The notes under the pieces are model-generated. The model saw only the letters and a list, made by a program, of their open reading frames with translations, was not told the origin of the DNA and made no database searches. A stretch of 64,000 nt of DNA, from NCBI GenBank assembly GCA_027886175.1, contig JAJNNQ010000018.1:16411001-16475000 (forward strand). Reading direction: 5' to 3'. A program made the position numbers and the translations under genes. Positions 54,216-64,000 of the stretch are shown piece by piece; within the stretch, counting starts at the first letter, position 1; the number at the start of each line of letters is the position of its first letter. The stretch is from Phylloscopus collybita (Eukaryota > Chordata > Aves > Passeriformes > Phylloscopidae).

Positions 54216-56163
54216 ATGTGATTACAGTTACTGAAAACACTTTGTCCCTTTTAAAGGTACCAGTAATGTAGAAAGCAGAAATCTTTTACTCAGACATAAA
54301 TACATTCTCTATTTAGCAAAGAGCTTATAGAAAGCCTGGGAAAGGCACACACACAGGCATGTATGTATTCATCTATTTGGAAAGAGCTGCATTCCATAGC
54401 ACTCCCTGGCTAGTGTGTATCTAACAGAATATCTATTTAGGAAAATGTGACTAGCACAACCAGCTATGCAATGCTCACATCTGCTAATCCTTTACTGCTC
54501 AAGTAATCATCTTCACTTGCAAAAAGATTTATACCATTTTGGGTGCAGGCAAAGAGGAGCTAAGCACTTCAAAACTCTTGCAACTCATTATCCTGAGGGA
54601 AGCACGGCCTTTATGGTCCCCTCCAGCAGGGTATAGAAGGATCTCATTTCTGGGGGTGGGTAGAATTACTTTAGATAGCTCAGACAGGTACAGAATGGAC
54701 AGAGGAAAGGCTTATTGTGGCTACAATATTTAGCATACTGGGTGACACTTGTAGCTCTATTTCATTTGCACAGGTTAAGCAGCACAGCTCCCTCGACCAC
54801 AGCTGCTTCACACTGCTGTGTTACCAGGTACTTCCACAGACATACTCCCCCCAGCCCCCCAAAAATCACAATTAAAGGACACCAGCTGAAAGCTTGCCTT
54901 GCCTCTCTGAGGTGCAACCACCTGACAGCCTGGGATGGGTTCTGAACTCAGCCAGTTCCAACTCCGGAGAGTTACTCCAAGGCTGACACCAGAGCATGGC
55001 TCCAACTAAGCCATGTGCATCTGTGTGGTTTAGGAATCCCTTTGGCAGGGTGGGGGGAAGGGAATGGCACTCCTGTTCTTGCATTGTATGAGCAGATCAG
55101 GGTTGCCAAACAGAGTGGTGGAGGGAGAGTGGGGTGCCATGAAAATACAGCATACACACAAGCAACCCTGTGTAACAGCCCTGCCCTCCACAGCAGATGG
55201 GGTGCAACCACTGCACAAGGACAACACTCTCCCCTGTGTACCACAGGCAGCCCTCTCTGCCTGGGAAGCATAGAAACAGTTTGGCAGATTTTGACCCTGT
55301 GCACCTTTTTTTGGTGGACACTTCTCCAGGGATGCCTGCCTGCCTGTTCAGCTGTCTTCTCACCTTTGTGCAGCTAGATCAGTGTCAGAGCCAGGGTGTG
55401 CCCAGCACCCTTACATCTCCCACTTTGCAGTATAGATATGTCCTACCTCGTAACTCCAGAGTTCTCCACTGCTGGCTGGCTCTGCTGGAAAAGCTGTGCA
55501 CCCTTGTTCAAGTGGTGTGTAAGCAGGACAGGACTCAGCCATATATATCCACCTCAGGCACTTTGCTCTTCAAATTCATGGGCAGCCCCCAGTGATTTCA
55601 CACCACAAGTGCCATACAGTGTCCTCTGTAGCCCATGGCCACTACTTCTGGTAACCTGACCTAGCTTTGAACAAGTTCTACAGCTCAGAGAACACAGTCA
55701 GGAACCCAGGCAATGCCTACCAGGGCTGTGTGGGCATTGCCTTCTCTCATTCAGCAAATTCTGGAGAAGAAAGCACCTTCACTAAATCTCTCATGTACCT
55801 GTGCCTAGATTTTAAAAAAGACATTTTCTAATACAGGCAGACAGGCACACATGATTTTGTCTAGCTCCTACCTGGCTCCAGATGAGGATTTACTCTAGAG
55901 ATTCTGCTTTGTTGCCCATCATGAAACACCTACCCAACACCACAGAAAAAAACCTAATCTCAAAACTGGGATTAGGAAGAAATGAAGGACACAGACTGAA
56001 TTGCAGACCACTGCAGACCAATGCCTGCTTTGAGATCCAAGAATTGCAACTTCATTGCCCTTGTAGCAGATTTTGCATTAACTGCTTCCACGGGTTCTTG
56101 AAGGCCTTCTTAAACTCTCTTCTGCAGTGAAACACAGTCTCCTCTCATTCTTGTTTTCTCAGT

Positions 56164-56233
56164 TTTGGTAAGAATTTGAAAGAATTCTTTGGTAAGAATT
56201 TGAAAGAATTCTTTGGAAAGAATTCTTTGGTAG
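56164..56233 (+). repeat. 24-base tandem repeat, about 2.9 units
   Basis: Two perfect 24-base units starting TTTGGTAAGAATTTG and ending GAATTC (56164-56187, 56188-56211) are followed by a shortened unit TTTGGAAAGAATTC and a partial TTTGGTAG. Confidence 0.92.
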
Positions 56234-57473
56234 TATGAACACTTTAAAACTAAAATTTTTTATAATGATCAAACATCTCAGCTTTGTAACTATTTCTGCT
56301 TTAATTCCTCAGAAGGAGCTAAAGGCTCCAGGTGAGCAAAATTATCTGTAATTCAGCTGCTGCTCTGAACGTTGGAACTGCCAACACCAGGTCCATCCCA
56401 GCACATCCCATCCCCTGTGACTTTAGGACCACCCAGAACTGATGACATTATCACAAGAGGCATCATAGCCTCTCTTTGGTCTTCTGCAGAACATGTGGTA
56501 AACATGCTTTCCCTTGGTTCTTTCTAATCCAAAATCTAATCAGAATTATTTTAATTACATATAAATACCTAAATTCATTGTCATTAATTTGTAATTCCTC
56601 ACAAAGGGCAACTGAAACAATCACACACATACAGACACCCTTCCCTACAAGAGGAATGCCTTTTGATACAGTTGGAAAGGTGTGATAGACTTCTGGGGCA
56701 CCAAAAGCTTTTGATGACCATATCTTCACTTTATCCACGGATCCATCTACGCTAGAATTTGACCACTCATTCCAAACAGCTGCCTGTTCATTCTAGTTAC
56801 CTTCCAAAAAGCTATTTCTTTCTATTCCCAAATGCAAAAAAACCTTCTCCCTTCAAAATTATAAAGGTTGAAGGTCTGTGATGGACAGTATTTTGTCCAA
56901 GTTTCACTAAGGCACTTTGGTTTCTGTGCTCTTTATCAATTAATGCAGACAAGCAATTAAAACTCCCCAGCTTTTTTCTTCCTAATGGATTTAGTTTAAG
57001 TATTTTCTTTAATGTCTATTATTCAAGTCATTTTGGAGATTTTTCTGAGTCTCACAAACTTATATGGTTGATCTCAGAGAATCCATCTCTATTTACTGAT
57101 GAATGAGTGGAAATATCTTACTATCATTTGGAAATATGCTATAAAATAGATAATCTCTAAGGTACCTGGACTATGTACACATGGTTTGATAAGGGATGTA
57201 GCTGATGCCTTACATTTTAGCTTTCATGTTTTTCAGCTTCTGTGCTGCCTAGGGGTGTAGTTCTGAGCTTCCTATTTAAGTGTCAGCTCTCTTCACAGAG
57301 CAGGGAGACAAAACAAATCCTTTTCCTGCTGAAGACCAAGGACAACGAGTACAACTTTCAGGCCCAAAAGCACAAACAATGGTGGACTGAAGAGAGAAAC
57401 AAGAAGGATGAGACCTCACAACCTGAGGCTGCAATTGGACAATTAAACCCCAATATGCAAATGGATTCAAACT

Positions 57474-57480
57474 TATAAAA
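57474..57480 (+). promoter_or_regulatory. TATA box of the LTR
   Basis: TATAAAA in the proposed U3 part of the LTR. It could in principle drive plus-strand transcription antisense to RIN3. No activity can be inferred from sequence alone. Confidence 0.5.
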
Positions 57481-57586
57481 GTGTAAGACCTTGTGACCGA
57501 TGTCCATTTTGTGACCATTCTAAGTCCACCTTGGGCAGACTTGGCCAGGCTCTTGTCCTGCCCAAGGTGTACCCTAAAGGCCCTTT

Positions 57587-57592
57587 AATAAA
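57587..57592 (+). promoter_or_regulatory. AATAAA polyadenylation signal of the LTR
   Basis: AATAAA lies 113 bases after the TATA box, as expected for the end of the R region of a short LTR. Confidence 0.55.
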
Positions 57593-58734
57593 TATCTACT
57601 TTAGCTCTGGTGAGTCTCTGTTCCAAGTCAGCATCCCCAAAGCATCAGAGCCATCCCAAATTTGGGCAAAGCAACCCTCCCAGCTGGTCTCCAGGACCCA
57701 CTGCTTTATGTGAATACCTGTGCACACAGAGCAAAGGAGACTTGTGCAACCTACATGTACATTTTTCAGCCTGTGTTGCCTCTTGCTTGTAAAGCCAGAA
57801 ATACAAACCAGCATGTAGCCATTTAGGACAGGAAGTCAAAAACTATATTTAGCTGAACCTGTAGCAGAGAGTAGATGATCAGAATATTGCTTACATTTGT
57901 GCCCCTATTCCTGTAAACACTGGTATAAGACTGTCTGCAGTGATGAGAAGTTCCTGCTCAGGGACAATATTCCCAGTGTGGACTGTCCTCTAGGAACCAA
58001 AAGGACAGTTGCCCTCTCTGCTACCACCAGTACCACTGCACAATGTGTTCCAGGCATCCACTAAGTTTGGCAAGGACTCAAGTACTGGAAGTGCTGGAAA
58101 AAAACACGTAACAAGGAAGTGTGGTTGTAAATATGCTTTGTATGTAAGCATGGTAAACATGCTTTTCAGTTAAACAAATTTCAGGAGATTTTGTCTCCTC
58201 CCTACCAAATTCAGGTAGCTTCGGAGAGCGCCTCCTTCTTTGTATATTTACAGAGATATCCCAGTCTTGGTGTGATGCATCTTGAGCACAGAAATTTCCC
58301 TCCTGAGAAGCACCATCCCCCTCAACTGGAAAGTTTATCCCTTATCAGATCTTGACAGACAGCATGGATTTAACAACACTGATTTGTTTCCAGTTGCCTG
58401 AACTGTCCTTTCCCCATTTAAACATCACATCTCACAGGTTCTGGTGGGAGTACTCCTTTTCTTTGAGGAGTACTTTGCATTGGGTCCAAGACTTCCTGAG
58501 GCCAACAGGACTTTTCCCATTGATTCAAATAATCTGAGATTTAGCCCTTTACACAGGATGACTCTCGAGCAGTTTTAAAGAATTTTTTTCTCAGTTCAAA
58601 CATGAATCTGGTAAAAGTTGGTATAAAATTTATTTACTGCACTGCAGAGATGTATGTGTAGCCTGGGTAGAAGAATCCCTTGATAACAAAGCTCTTGTGG
58701 CCAACTAATAACACCAAAGTCATCTTGGGTTTGA

Positions 58735-58800
58735 TCTTTGTATGGACTATTCACTCAAGAGTTGGACTCAGTGATCCTTGTGGGATCACAGAATATCCCA
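58735..58800 (+). mobile_element. CR1 LINE 3' tail fragment
   Basis: AGAGTTGGACTCAGTGATCC then TTGTGGGATC resembles the sense CR1 3' tail (gttggactcgatgatccttgtgggtcccttcc). It is short and 5'-truncated. Confidence 0.55.
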
Positions 58801-58869
58801 TGGGTCTGTGAAAACTCCCATTCCAGCAGAAGTCATGGTTTTCATAGCATGCTTCATGGGTTCTCTGGT

Positions 58870-58942
58870 CTGCTCTACACAGGAGATCAGACTAGACAAT
58901 TAAAACATTCACTTCTGAAGCTGGAATCTGTGAATCTATGAG
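58870..58942 (+). mobile_element. Older CR1 LINE 3' tail fragment
   Basis: CAGGAGATCAGACTAGACAA and later CTGGAATCTGTGAATCTATG match the CR1 end pattern (caggaggtcagactagatgatc ... ggaatctatgaatctatga). The terminal short repeat (TCTGTGAA, TCTATGAG) is the usual CR1 end. Confidence 0.6.
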
Positions 58943-61935
58943 AGTGTTTCAGTTTACAGATTACTCTAGTGCTTGACCTCTTTATGGCTACATTCATCAC
59001 ATGAAATCTGTCAACTGTGATGTGGGTTTCGTGCCAAAATAGACATGTCACCAAAAGATGCACAATCCTTATTTCATTAGGTAATCTGGTGTCGCAGAAA
59101 TGAGACCCACTGTAACACATCCCACCTATCTGAGACAGTCATTTTCTCAAAGATGGATTCAATATTTGCACATAACATTTCTGTCTCAGCTCCTGCCTGC
59201 TCTACTCATCATATCCTCCATATATTTGCCAGATGTTGGAGAGAAGGCATATATCTTTACATGAAACCATGGTCACCATGGTCAAGTAGCTCACATTTCT
59301 CCAGATGTTTTGTGATCTCACCACTTATTTATGTTCCTAGGAGTCATCCTGACTCTAGGTGAGAATTAATGGTTAGATTTCCCTGCTTCTCTCATAGCAT
59401 TTTGGAAGAATTTGATTGTATTGATTTCTATCCAGCCCCCTAGCTGTATTTCTCCCTCATTCCTCTCTGAGTAGCTACTAATTCTGGAGGCAGATTTCTC
59501 CCCAGGGTCTTTCTGACATTTGACATATATAAAATCAGCAAAACTTGTTTATGGATTTACTACATGCAAAATAGACCCTACTCCTTACTAGGAATGAATG
59601 CATGGATATTTCCAAGTTGCTGGTATGCTTCTATGATAATTTGCCCTGCCATAGTTTCTGTGCATGTAAGCTTTCCCTTTTAACTAATGTTAAAACTAAA
59701 TGCTGAACAGAGGTGCAATTTCTCATGCAATTTTTGTGCACAGAATTTTAAAATCAGGTATAGGTTCTCCATCAACACCTTGTCTTAGGTTACCATTTCT
59801 TTTGAAAGCTATGACCTCCAAATACTTTGTGTAATTTGCTCCTAATTCAGTGTAACCATAACAGGAAATCAGCTAAACATCATTTAGAAGTGTTTCTAAT
59901 TCTGTAATGTGTTGGAAGCCACAACATACACATGGTAAAGTGTAATTTTGAGGATCTTCAGCAATATTATAGTATGCAAACAGAAAGAGTTAAAATAGAT
60001 TTTAAAATACCCAAGTTCCTTTTTATGAGTGGGAGATAGATTGGAAATAGAAACAATCAGTTAATGAAATGAAAGGCCATTCTGTTAAATAGTTCAGATG
60101 CTCAAAAACTATGAAGAATGCAAGCAGCATGCCCACTGATGCTCCAGTACTCCTCCAACCTGAGAACTGATTGATTTACAGTCCTAATCTAGGGTGTACA
60201 GCTTGCTTACTTTCTCCTGCAACTCTAGACAGAAAACAAACTTTTGCAAGCATGTGGCTCCTTTCAGACATCTCAGAAAGAGACAAGTGAATACATCTTC
60301 CAGTTTATCATACTTAAAATCTTAACTGTCATAAATGCAGGGAATATCTGCGAAGTACAAATTCTTTGGTTTACCATATAGTAAGTTCCTCTTGCCAGTC
60401 TACAGAGATTGGATGATTTCATTTTTTCCTGACGGCTGCGTGATCTTCGTCCCTCAGTGTTTAACATTACATGGAACTGAGGAATGATACCTTGAAACAG
60501 GAGTGGCATTGTTCCACTTAATGCAAACAATTGAACAAGGCAAAAGCAGTGACAACTGCAATGCAGGGTTCTTTTTCCATCCCCCCCCACACTCTGTGTG
60601 TGTCTTTGGGAACAGCACTATGGTAAAACCACAGTGGCCTGTCAGCAGCAATTTCTCCCCCTCTCTGACTGAGTGGCTCTAAGCAGGGCAGCACCCTCAG
60701 CAACTGGAAATGCAAGTATCCTGTATCTATCCACCCATCCACACAGCTGCTTCTACTAGATCCACCACAGAAATATCTGGGAGCTTTTATTCAGGAAAAA
60801 CAGGCTAAGTTTGTTAGACAGATAAGAAGTCTCAGTATCTGGTATTATTATGGTTTTCCAAGGGGGAAGGGGGGGTTGTGTGAATAACAGTTTCAGTAGC
60901 TATGCAATTTCCCCCTGCTTGTTTACAGCAGGAAACAGAAATGTCCAGCTTCAGCATGGGCTTTATGATAAAACCAAGACTTGGGACGATTCCAGCCTTA
61001 TCCTGGAATCCCAGTAGCTTGCTGACTGTCCTCTGTGTCAAAACCATTTTCTCTCCCACTGTTTTCCTGGGATTTGGTCCTGCAAGGTGCAGTGTTTTGG
61101 CCAGAAGGAAGAGAAGCCTGTAGCCTTTTCCTGACAGAAAGTACACCTAAAGTCTCCTGGGAGTCTGGGGGCAGGGTCTGTGTACACCTTAGTGTGCAGG
61201 CACTGAAGTGACCATTATAGGGACAAGCCTTTATCCACTTCTGCATTTGAGCAGAAACAAAGCAAGCCTCCCAGAAAAGCTCTGTCACATTTCCAAAACC
61301 AAAGTCCCTTTTTCTGTCCTTTGTCCCAAACTGTAGCTTGGGATTCATCCTCCTTCCTTAAAAAGCTAGTGTTCAAGCTAAATAAAGGTATTGCAGTTTG
61401 TTTTTAGCTGGAACAAGTCAGTTAAAGGAAATACTGTGAATTACAACAGAGTCATGCCACACCATTGTGACTGTGTAACTAGTAGCTCAGCAGTCAGCTC
61501 ACAAATGCAGCCGAGAACTCTTTGTTAAGTAGGAAAAGGAAAGCAACAGTTATTAAAAATGAACAGTCAGAACTTACCCTGAGTCATCCCTGGCTCCTTT
61601 CTCTCCTGCTGATGTTTTCATCATTACAGCAAACTTTAAGTCACTTTCTGTATCACAGTGGCTTGAGAGTTCCTTGGTCAGAAAAGCAATTCCTTCCCAT
61701 CGCTGAGCAGAACTTCCACATCCTCAGGTTTCGTACTGAAGATGGTATTTCAAGGGCGTGAGGGGGAAGATGTTTAAAAACAGCTTCAGGTTCAGTAGTA
61801 TCGGAGGGCAGAGGACTAAACAAGCACTGAAATGAAAGCAAACTACCAAGAAGATCCGATTTTAGCCTCTCTTATTTCTACTTCCTGTATTTATATGAAC
61901 GGGGGATTTCAGGAAGAGGCAGTCTTTGGTGGTCA

Positions 61936-61968
61936 AGGGTGTGTGTGAGAGAGAGTGTGTGTGTGTTA
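61936..61968 (+). repeat. GT/GA-rich simple repeat
   Basis: GTGTGTGTGAGAGAGAGTGT followed by further GT units. Confidence 0.85.
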
Positions 61969-62224
61969 TAAAGCCATATTTAGTAGTGCAGGCAGGTTAA
62001 CCTTATTAGAAAGAAGGGCCTGAGACTTTCAACTAGTCTGTTTCTCTAACCTAAGTTTCAGAGGAAATAATTTTACAGACTACAGGTATATCAGGAGGCA
62101 AGGGAGCACAGTGAACTTTGTAAAGGATTTTGTAAGGCAGCAGAGCAGTAAGTCTCCGTCTGCAAATTCCTGAAGCATGTGTATTTCTACTGCTTGAGTA
62201 ACTGGAACCAGATGGAGCTTGGAA

Positions 62225-62470
62225 ACCTTTGTATTTACACAGGACCTGAGAAAACGAAACGTCTGACACTGGCGGAGGAGAGCTTCACAGAAGCATTCCC
62301 AGTTAAAGCAAAAGCCGGTGATAAGGTGGTGTGAGTGCTGGCAGGGATCAGCTCTCCACGCTGGGAAGCTCCCGTCGGGCTGGGAGCACGTTTGACCCGC
62401 TGAGTTACTGAAGTGATCGAGTGTTGGCTGTGCGGGAAACCCGAGCAAACACACACCAGCTGTGGGTGTG
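62225..62470. promoter_or_regulatory. CpG-enriched patch, possible alternative promoter (weak)
   Basis: Roughly 13 CpGs in about 245 bases, well above the surrounding intron but below a full CpG island. No TATA box or convincing minus-strand splice donor with an in-frame start codon was identified. It could be an alternative RIN3 promoter or merely a GC-rich patch. Confidence 0.2.
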
Positions 62471-62883
62471 GGCTGGGGGCTGACAGATGTGCTGTCAGAT
62501 GGGGCTACTGGCACTCCTGCTTGGCACCCCCATGGCTCCAGAAACATTTGATGCTAGGAGAATACATCGTGGAAAAAATAAGGCAGAAGCAGAAAGAAGA
62601 GGCGGAGAAAAGCAACTGCATGGAATGGAGTGGGAGACAAAAGTAACTTTTTGCCCCTTTTATCTTTAAAAGGAATTTCTCAGCCTTCTAAAAAACAGAC
62701 AGTGCCACACAGTTCACAGCAGAAATGCAAATGCCAGGGAGCTGTCAGTGTATTGGCAAGAGGGAAACTAGACCTCAGTGCAGAACACAGAGCCAATTCT
62801 GCTGGCACGGAAGTAGAGAGAGTCAGGGAGATTTTCACCATCACCAAGTCACACTTTTGATGGCACACAAGACAAAATTTTCC

Positions 62884-62908
62884 TTTTTTTTTTTTTTTTT
62901 TTTTTTTT
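62884..62908 (+). repeat. Poly-T tract, 25 bases
   Basis: An uninterrupted T run, equal to poly-A in the RIN3 transcript direction. Confidence 0.95.
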
Positions 62909-62984
62909 ATTAAAGACTGTAACTTCTGTTCACATTAGGAAATTTATCTTCTAGCTTTTACAAGGATTTATCTTAGAAACTATT

Positions 62985-63190
62985 ATCTTAGAAACAGCCT
63001 TACTGAAAGACTGCATGATGGAAAATTCACTACCCTTCTAAGTAAGGTATTAGTGCTTAATTGCTGATATTATTTAAATTCATGTCTGATTTTTTGCCTT
63101 ACCTAATTTTAAATTTTCAGCTACTGTATCTTGTAATGCTCTTTTCTACTATATTAAGGATCTCCTTGCTCCAACTCCTGGAGTCATTTT
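62985..63190 (-). mobile_element. Ancient CR1-like LINE fragment (weak)
   Basis: The plus strand reads GATGGAAAATTCACTACCCT, then GTGCTTAATTGCTGATATTA, CAGCTACTGTATCTTGTAAT and CTCTTTTCTACTATATTAAG. This parallels the antisense series of old amniote CR1 copies (gtgcttaattaccctcactgtt ... cagccactggatcttgttatg ... cctttctctgctagactgaag). Confidence 0.5.
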
Positions 63191-64000
63191 CAGGCAATGA
63201 TGAACTCATTCAATGAAAAGTTTAGTCCTCTTAGACAAACTGGTTGGCTGAGATTCACTCATCCCTTACTGCAGACTTGTCAGATCTCAGCTCTGAATCC
63301 TTCCGTGGGTTCTGGGCTCAGAGGTCCAAGTAAAAAGTATCTTCTAGATTTTTTTCACCAGCTGGGCACCTTTGAAAAGCACCTCAGGTATTGGAATAGA
63401 ACAATCACCTACATGCATCACACAAATTCAGCTCTACCCCAGTTCCCACTTCCCTCTCCTGCAATTCAGCAGGGACCAGGCCCACTCGGCATTTGCCCTT
63501 GCTCTGCTGGAAAAGATGGTTTGCTGAGACAAAAAACTGCAAAGTTTTGCTGCCTTGCATGGACCTGCTCACACAGAGAAAACTGTTCACACAAATGGGC
63601 AAAGCTGTCGTAGGCAAAGATTCTGCAAATGCAGAATGCAACAGAGTTAGACAATTCCAATTATATTTTTAGGAATAAATATAAAGGAAAAAATGGCAAA
63701 AATACAGAATACAAAATTCCAGTAGTTTGGTGCTATCTCAGATTCATGTGATTTGAATAAAATCTTTCATACTATTTCCAAGGTAAAGAATGCAGTTTCA
63801 GAAATTTGAAGTTTTGAAATTTGTTTTGTTAAAGATATTGACCAAATTTAAAAGTCCCGTATTTTCTGCAAAATACTCAGCATTTCTTGTAAAATATTTA
63901 AAATATGAAAAAGAAGACAAATTTTGCCCAAGCTTTACTAGGTGTCTTTTTGAGCCAGAGATTTGACAGGTTTAGTATATGACAATGTGTTCTAGAATCA

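Larger units (their letters stand above)
57256..57647 (+). mobile_element. Solo LTR of an endogenous retrovirus (probable)
   Basis: The proposed ends are TGTAG at 57256 and GCATCA at 57647 (TG...CA, 392 bases). Inside are a TATA box TATAAAA (57474-57480) and a polyadenylation signal AATAAA (57587-57592) 113 bases downstream, which is the U3-R-U5 layout of an LTR. The text around CTTGGGCAGACTTGGCCAGG and TAATAAATATCTACTTTAGC looks like songbird LTRs as I remember them. No retroviral gene lies beside it, so it is interpreted as solo. It lies opposite to RIN3. No target-site duplication is evident, so the ends are approximate. Confidence 0.65.
43327..64000. other. Incomplete upstream RIN3 intron / 5' flank, 20.7 kb
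   Basis: It begins at the acceptor of the first exon seen and runs to the window end. I could not recognise the start-codon exon. Mammalian RIN3 also has a very long first intron, so it probably lies further right. The region holds the tandem repeat, MIR-like remnant, LTR, CR1 tails, CpG-enriched patch and poly-T listed separately. SLC24A4 is the expected upstream neighbour by mammalian synteny, but no exon of it is seen. Confidence 0.6.

Noticed and set aside
62080..62547. 155-codon minus-strand open frame as a RIN3 first exon
   Set aside because: The translation does not resemble RIN3 N-termini, and no good donor with the required phase was found.

Overview
The window is vertebrate nuclear DNA, most likely from a bird. 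Its protein exons read as avian-type RIN3. The interspersed repeats are CR1 retrotransposon fragments in both orientations plus two solo-LTR-like elements, and there is no Alu or L1 content. My impression is a songbird-like genome, because both LTRs resemble passerine LTR families, but that rests on memory and not on a search. No bacterial, phage or organellar gene arrangement is present.

The only protein gene I can support is RIN3 (Ras and Rab interactor 3, a VPS9-domain guanine nucleotide exchange factor for Rab5-family GTPases), on the minus strand. Seven coding exons run from 43326 down to 2246. Every internal intron is GT-AG. The split codons close exactly, giving 795 consecutive codons without a stop. 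In protein order the exons encode: a short acidic leader and the start of the SH2 domain (43140-43326); the FLVR strand of the SH2 (40379-40493); two small SH2 exons (22732-22804, 19852-19943); one 1479-base exon with the end of the SH2 region, the proline/arginine SH3-ligand motifs and the RIN-homology region (13937-15415); and two exons of the VPS9 exchange domain (10946-11254, 2246-2377). The first coding exon, with the start codon and promoter, was not found. It either lies beyond base 64000 or is too short to recognise. The last exons (end of VPS9 and the Ras-association domain) lie left of base 1.

The remainder is intronic. Layout: 1-230 is an unassigned CpG-rich segment cut by the window edge. 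2378-10945 is an intron with small tandem repeats and a MIR-like remnant. 11255-13936 holds a perfect (TTTC)n array of about 61 units and a CA repeat. 15416-19851 holds a minus-strand solo LTR. 22805-40378 is the longest complete intron, with a G-free A/C tract bracketed by a 13-base direct repeat, a decayed coding-like tract and a CR1 copy. 40494-43139 holds a second CR1. 43327-64000 is the incomplete upstream intron, with a 24-base tandem repeat, a MIR-like remnant, a plus-strand solo LTR, CR1 tails, a CpG-enriched patch near 62.3 kb and a long poly-T.

No undescribed multi-gene system was found. The most useful leads are the CpG-rich segment at the left edge, the A/C tract with its flanking direct repeat, the long tetranucleotide array, and the decayed tract at 26.4-28.0 kb.
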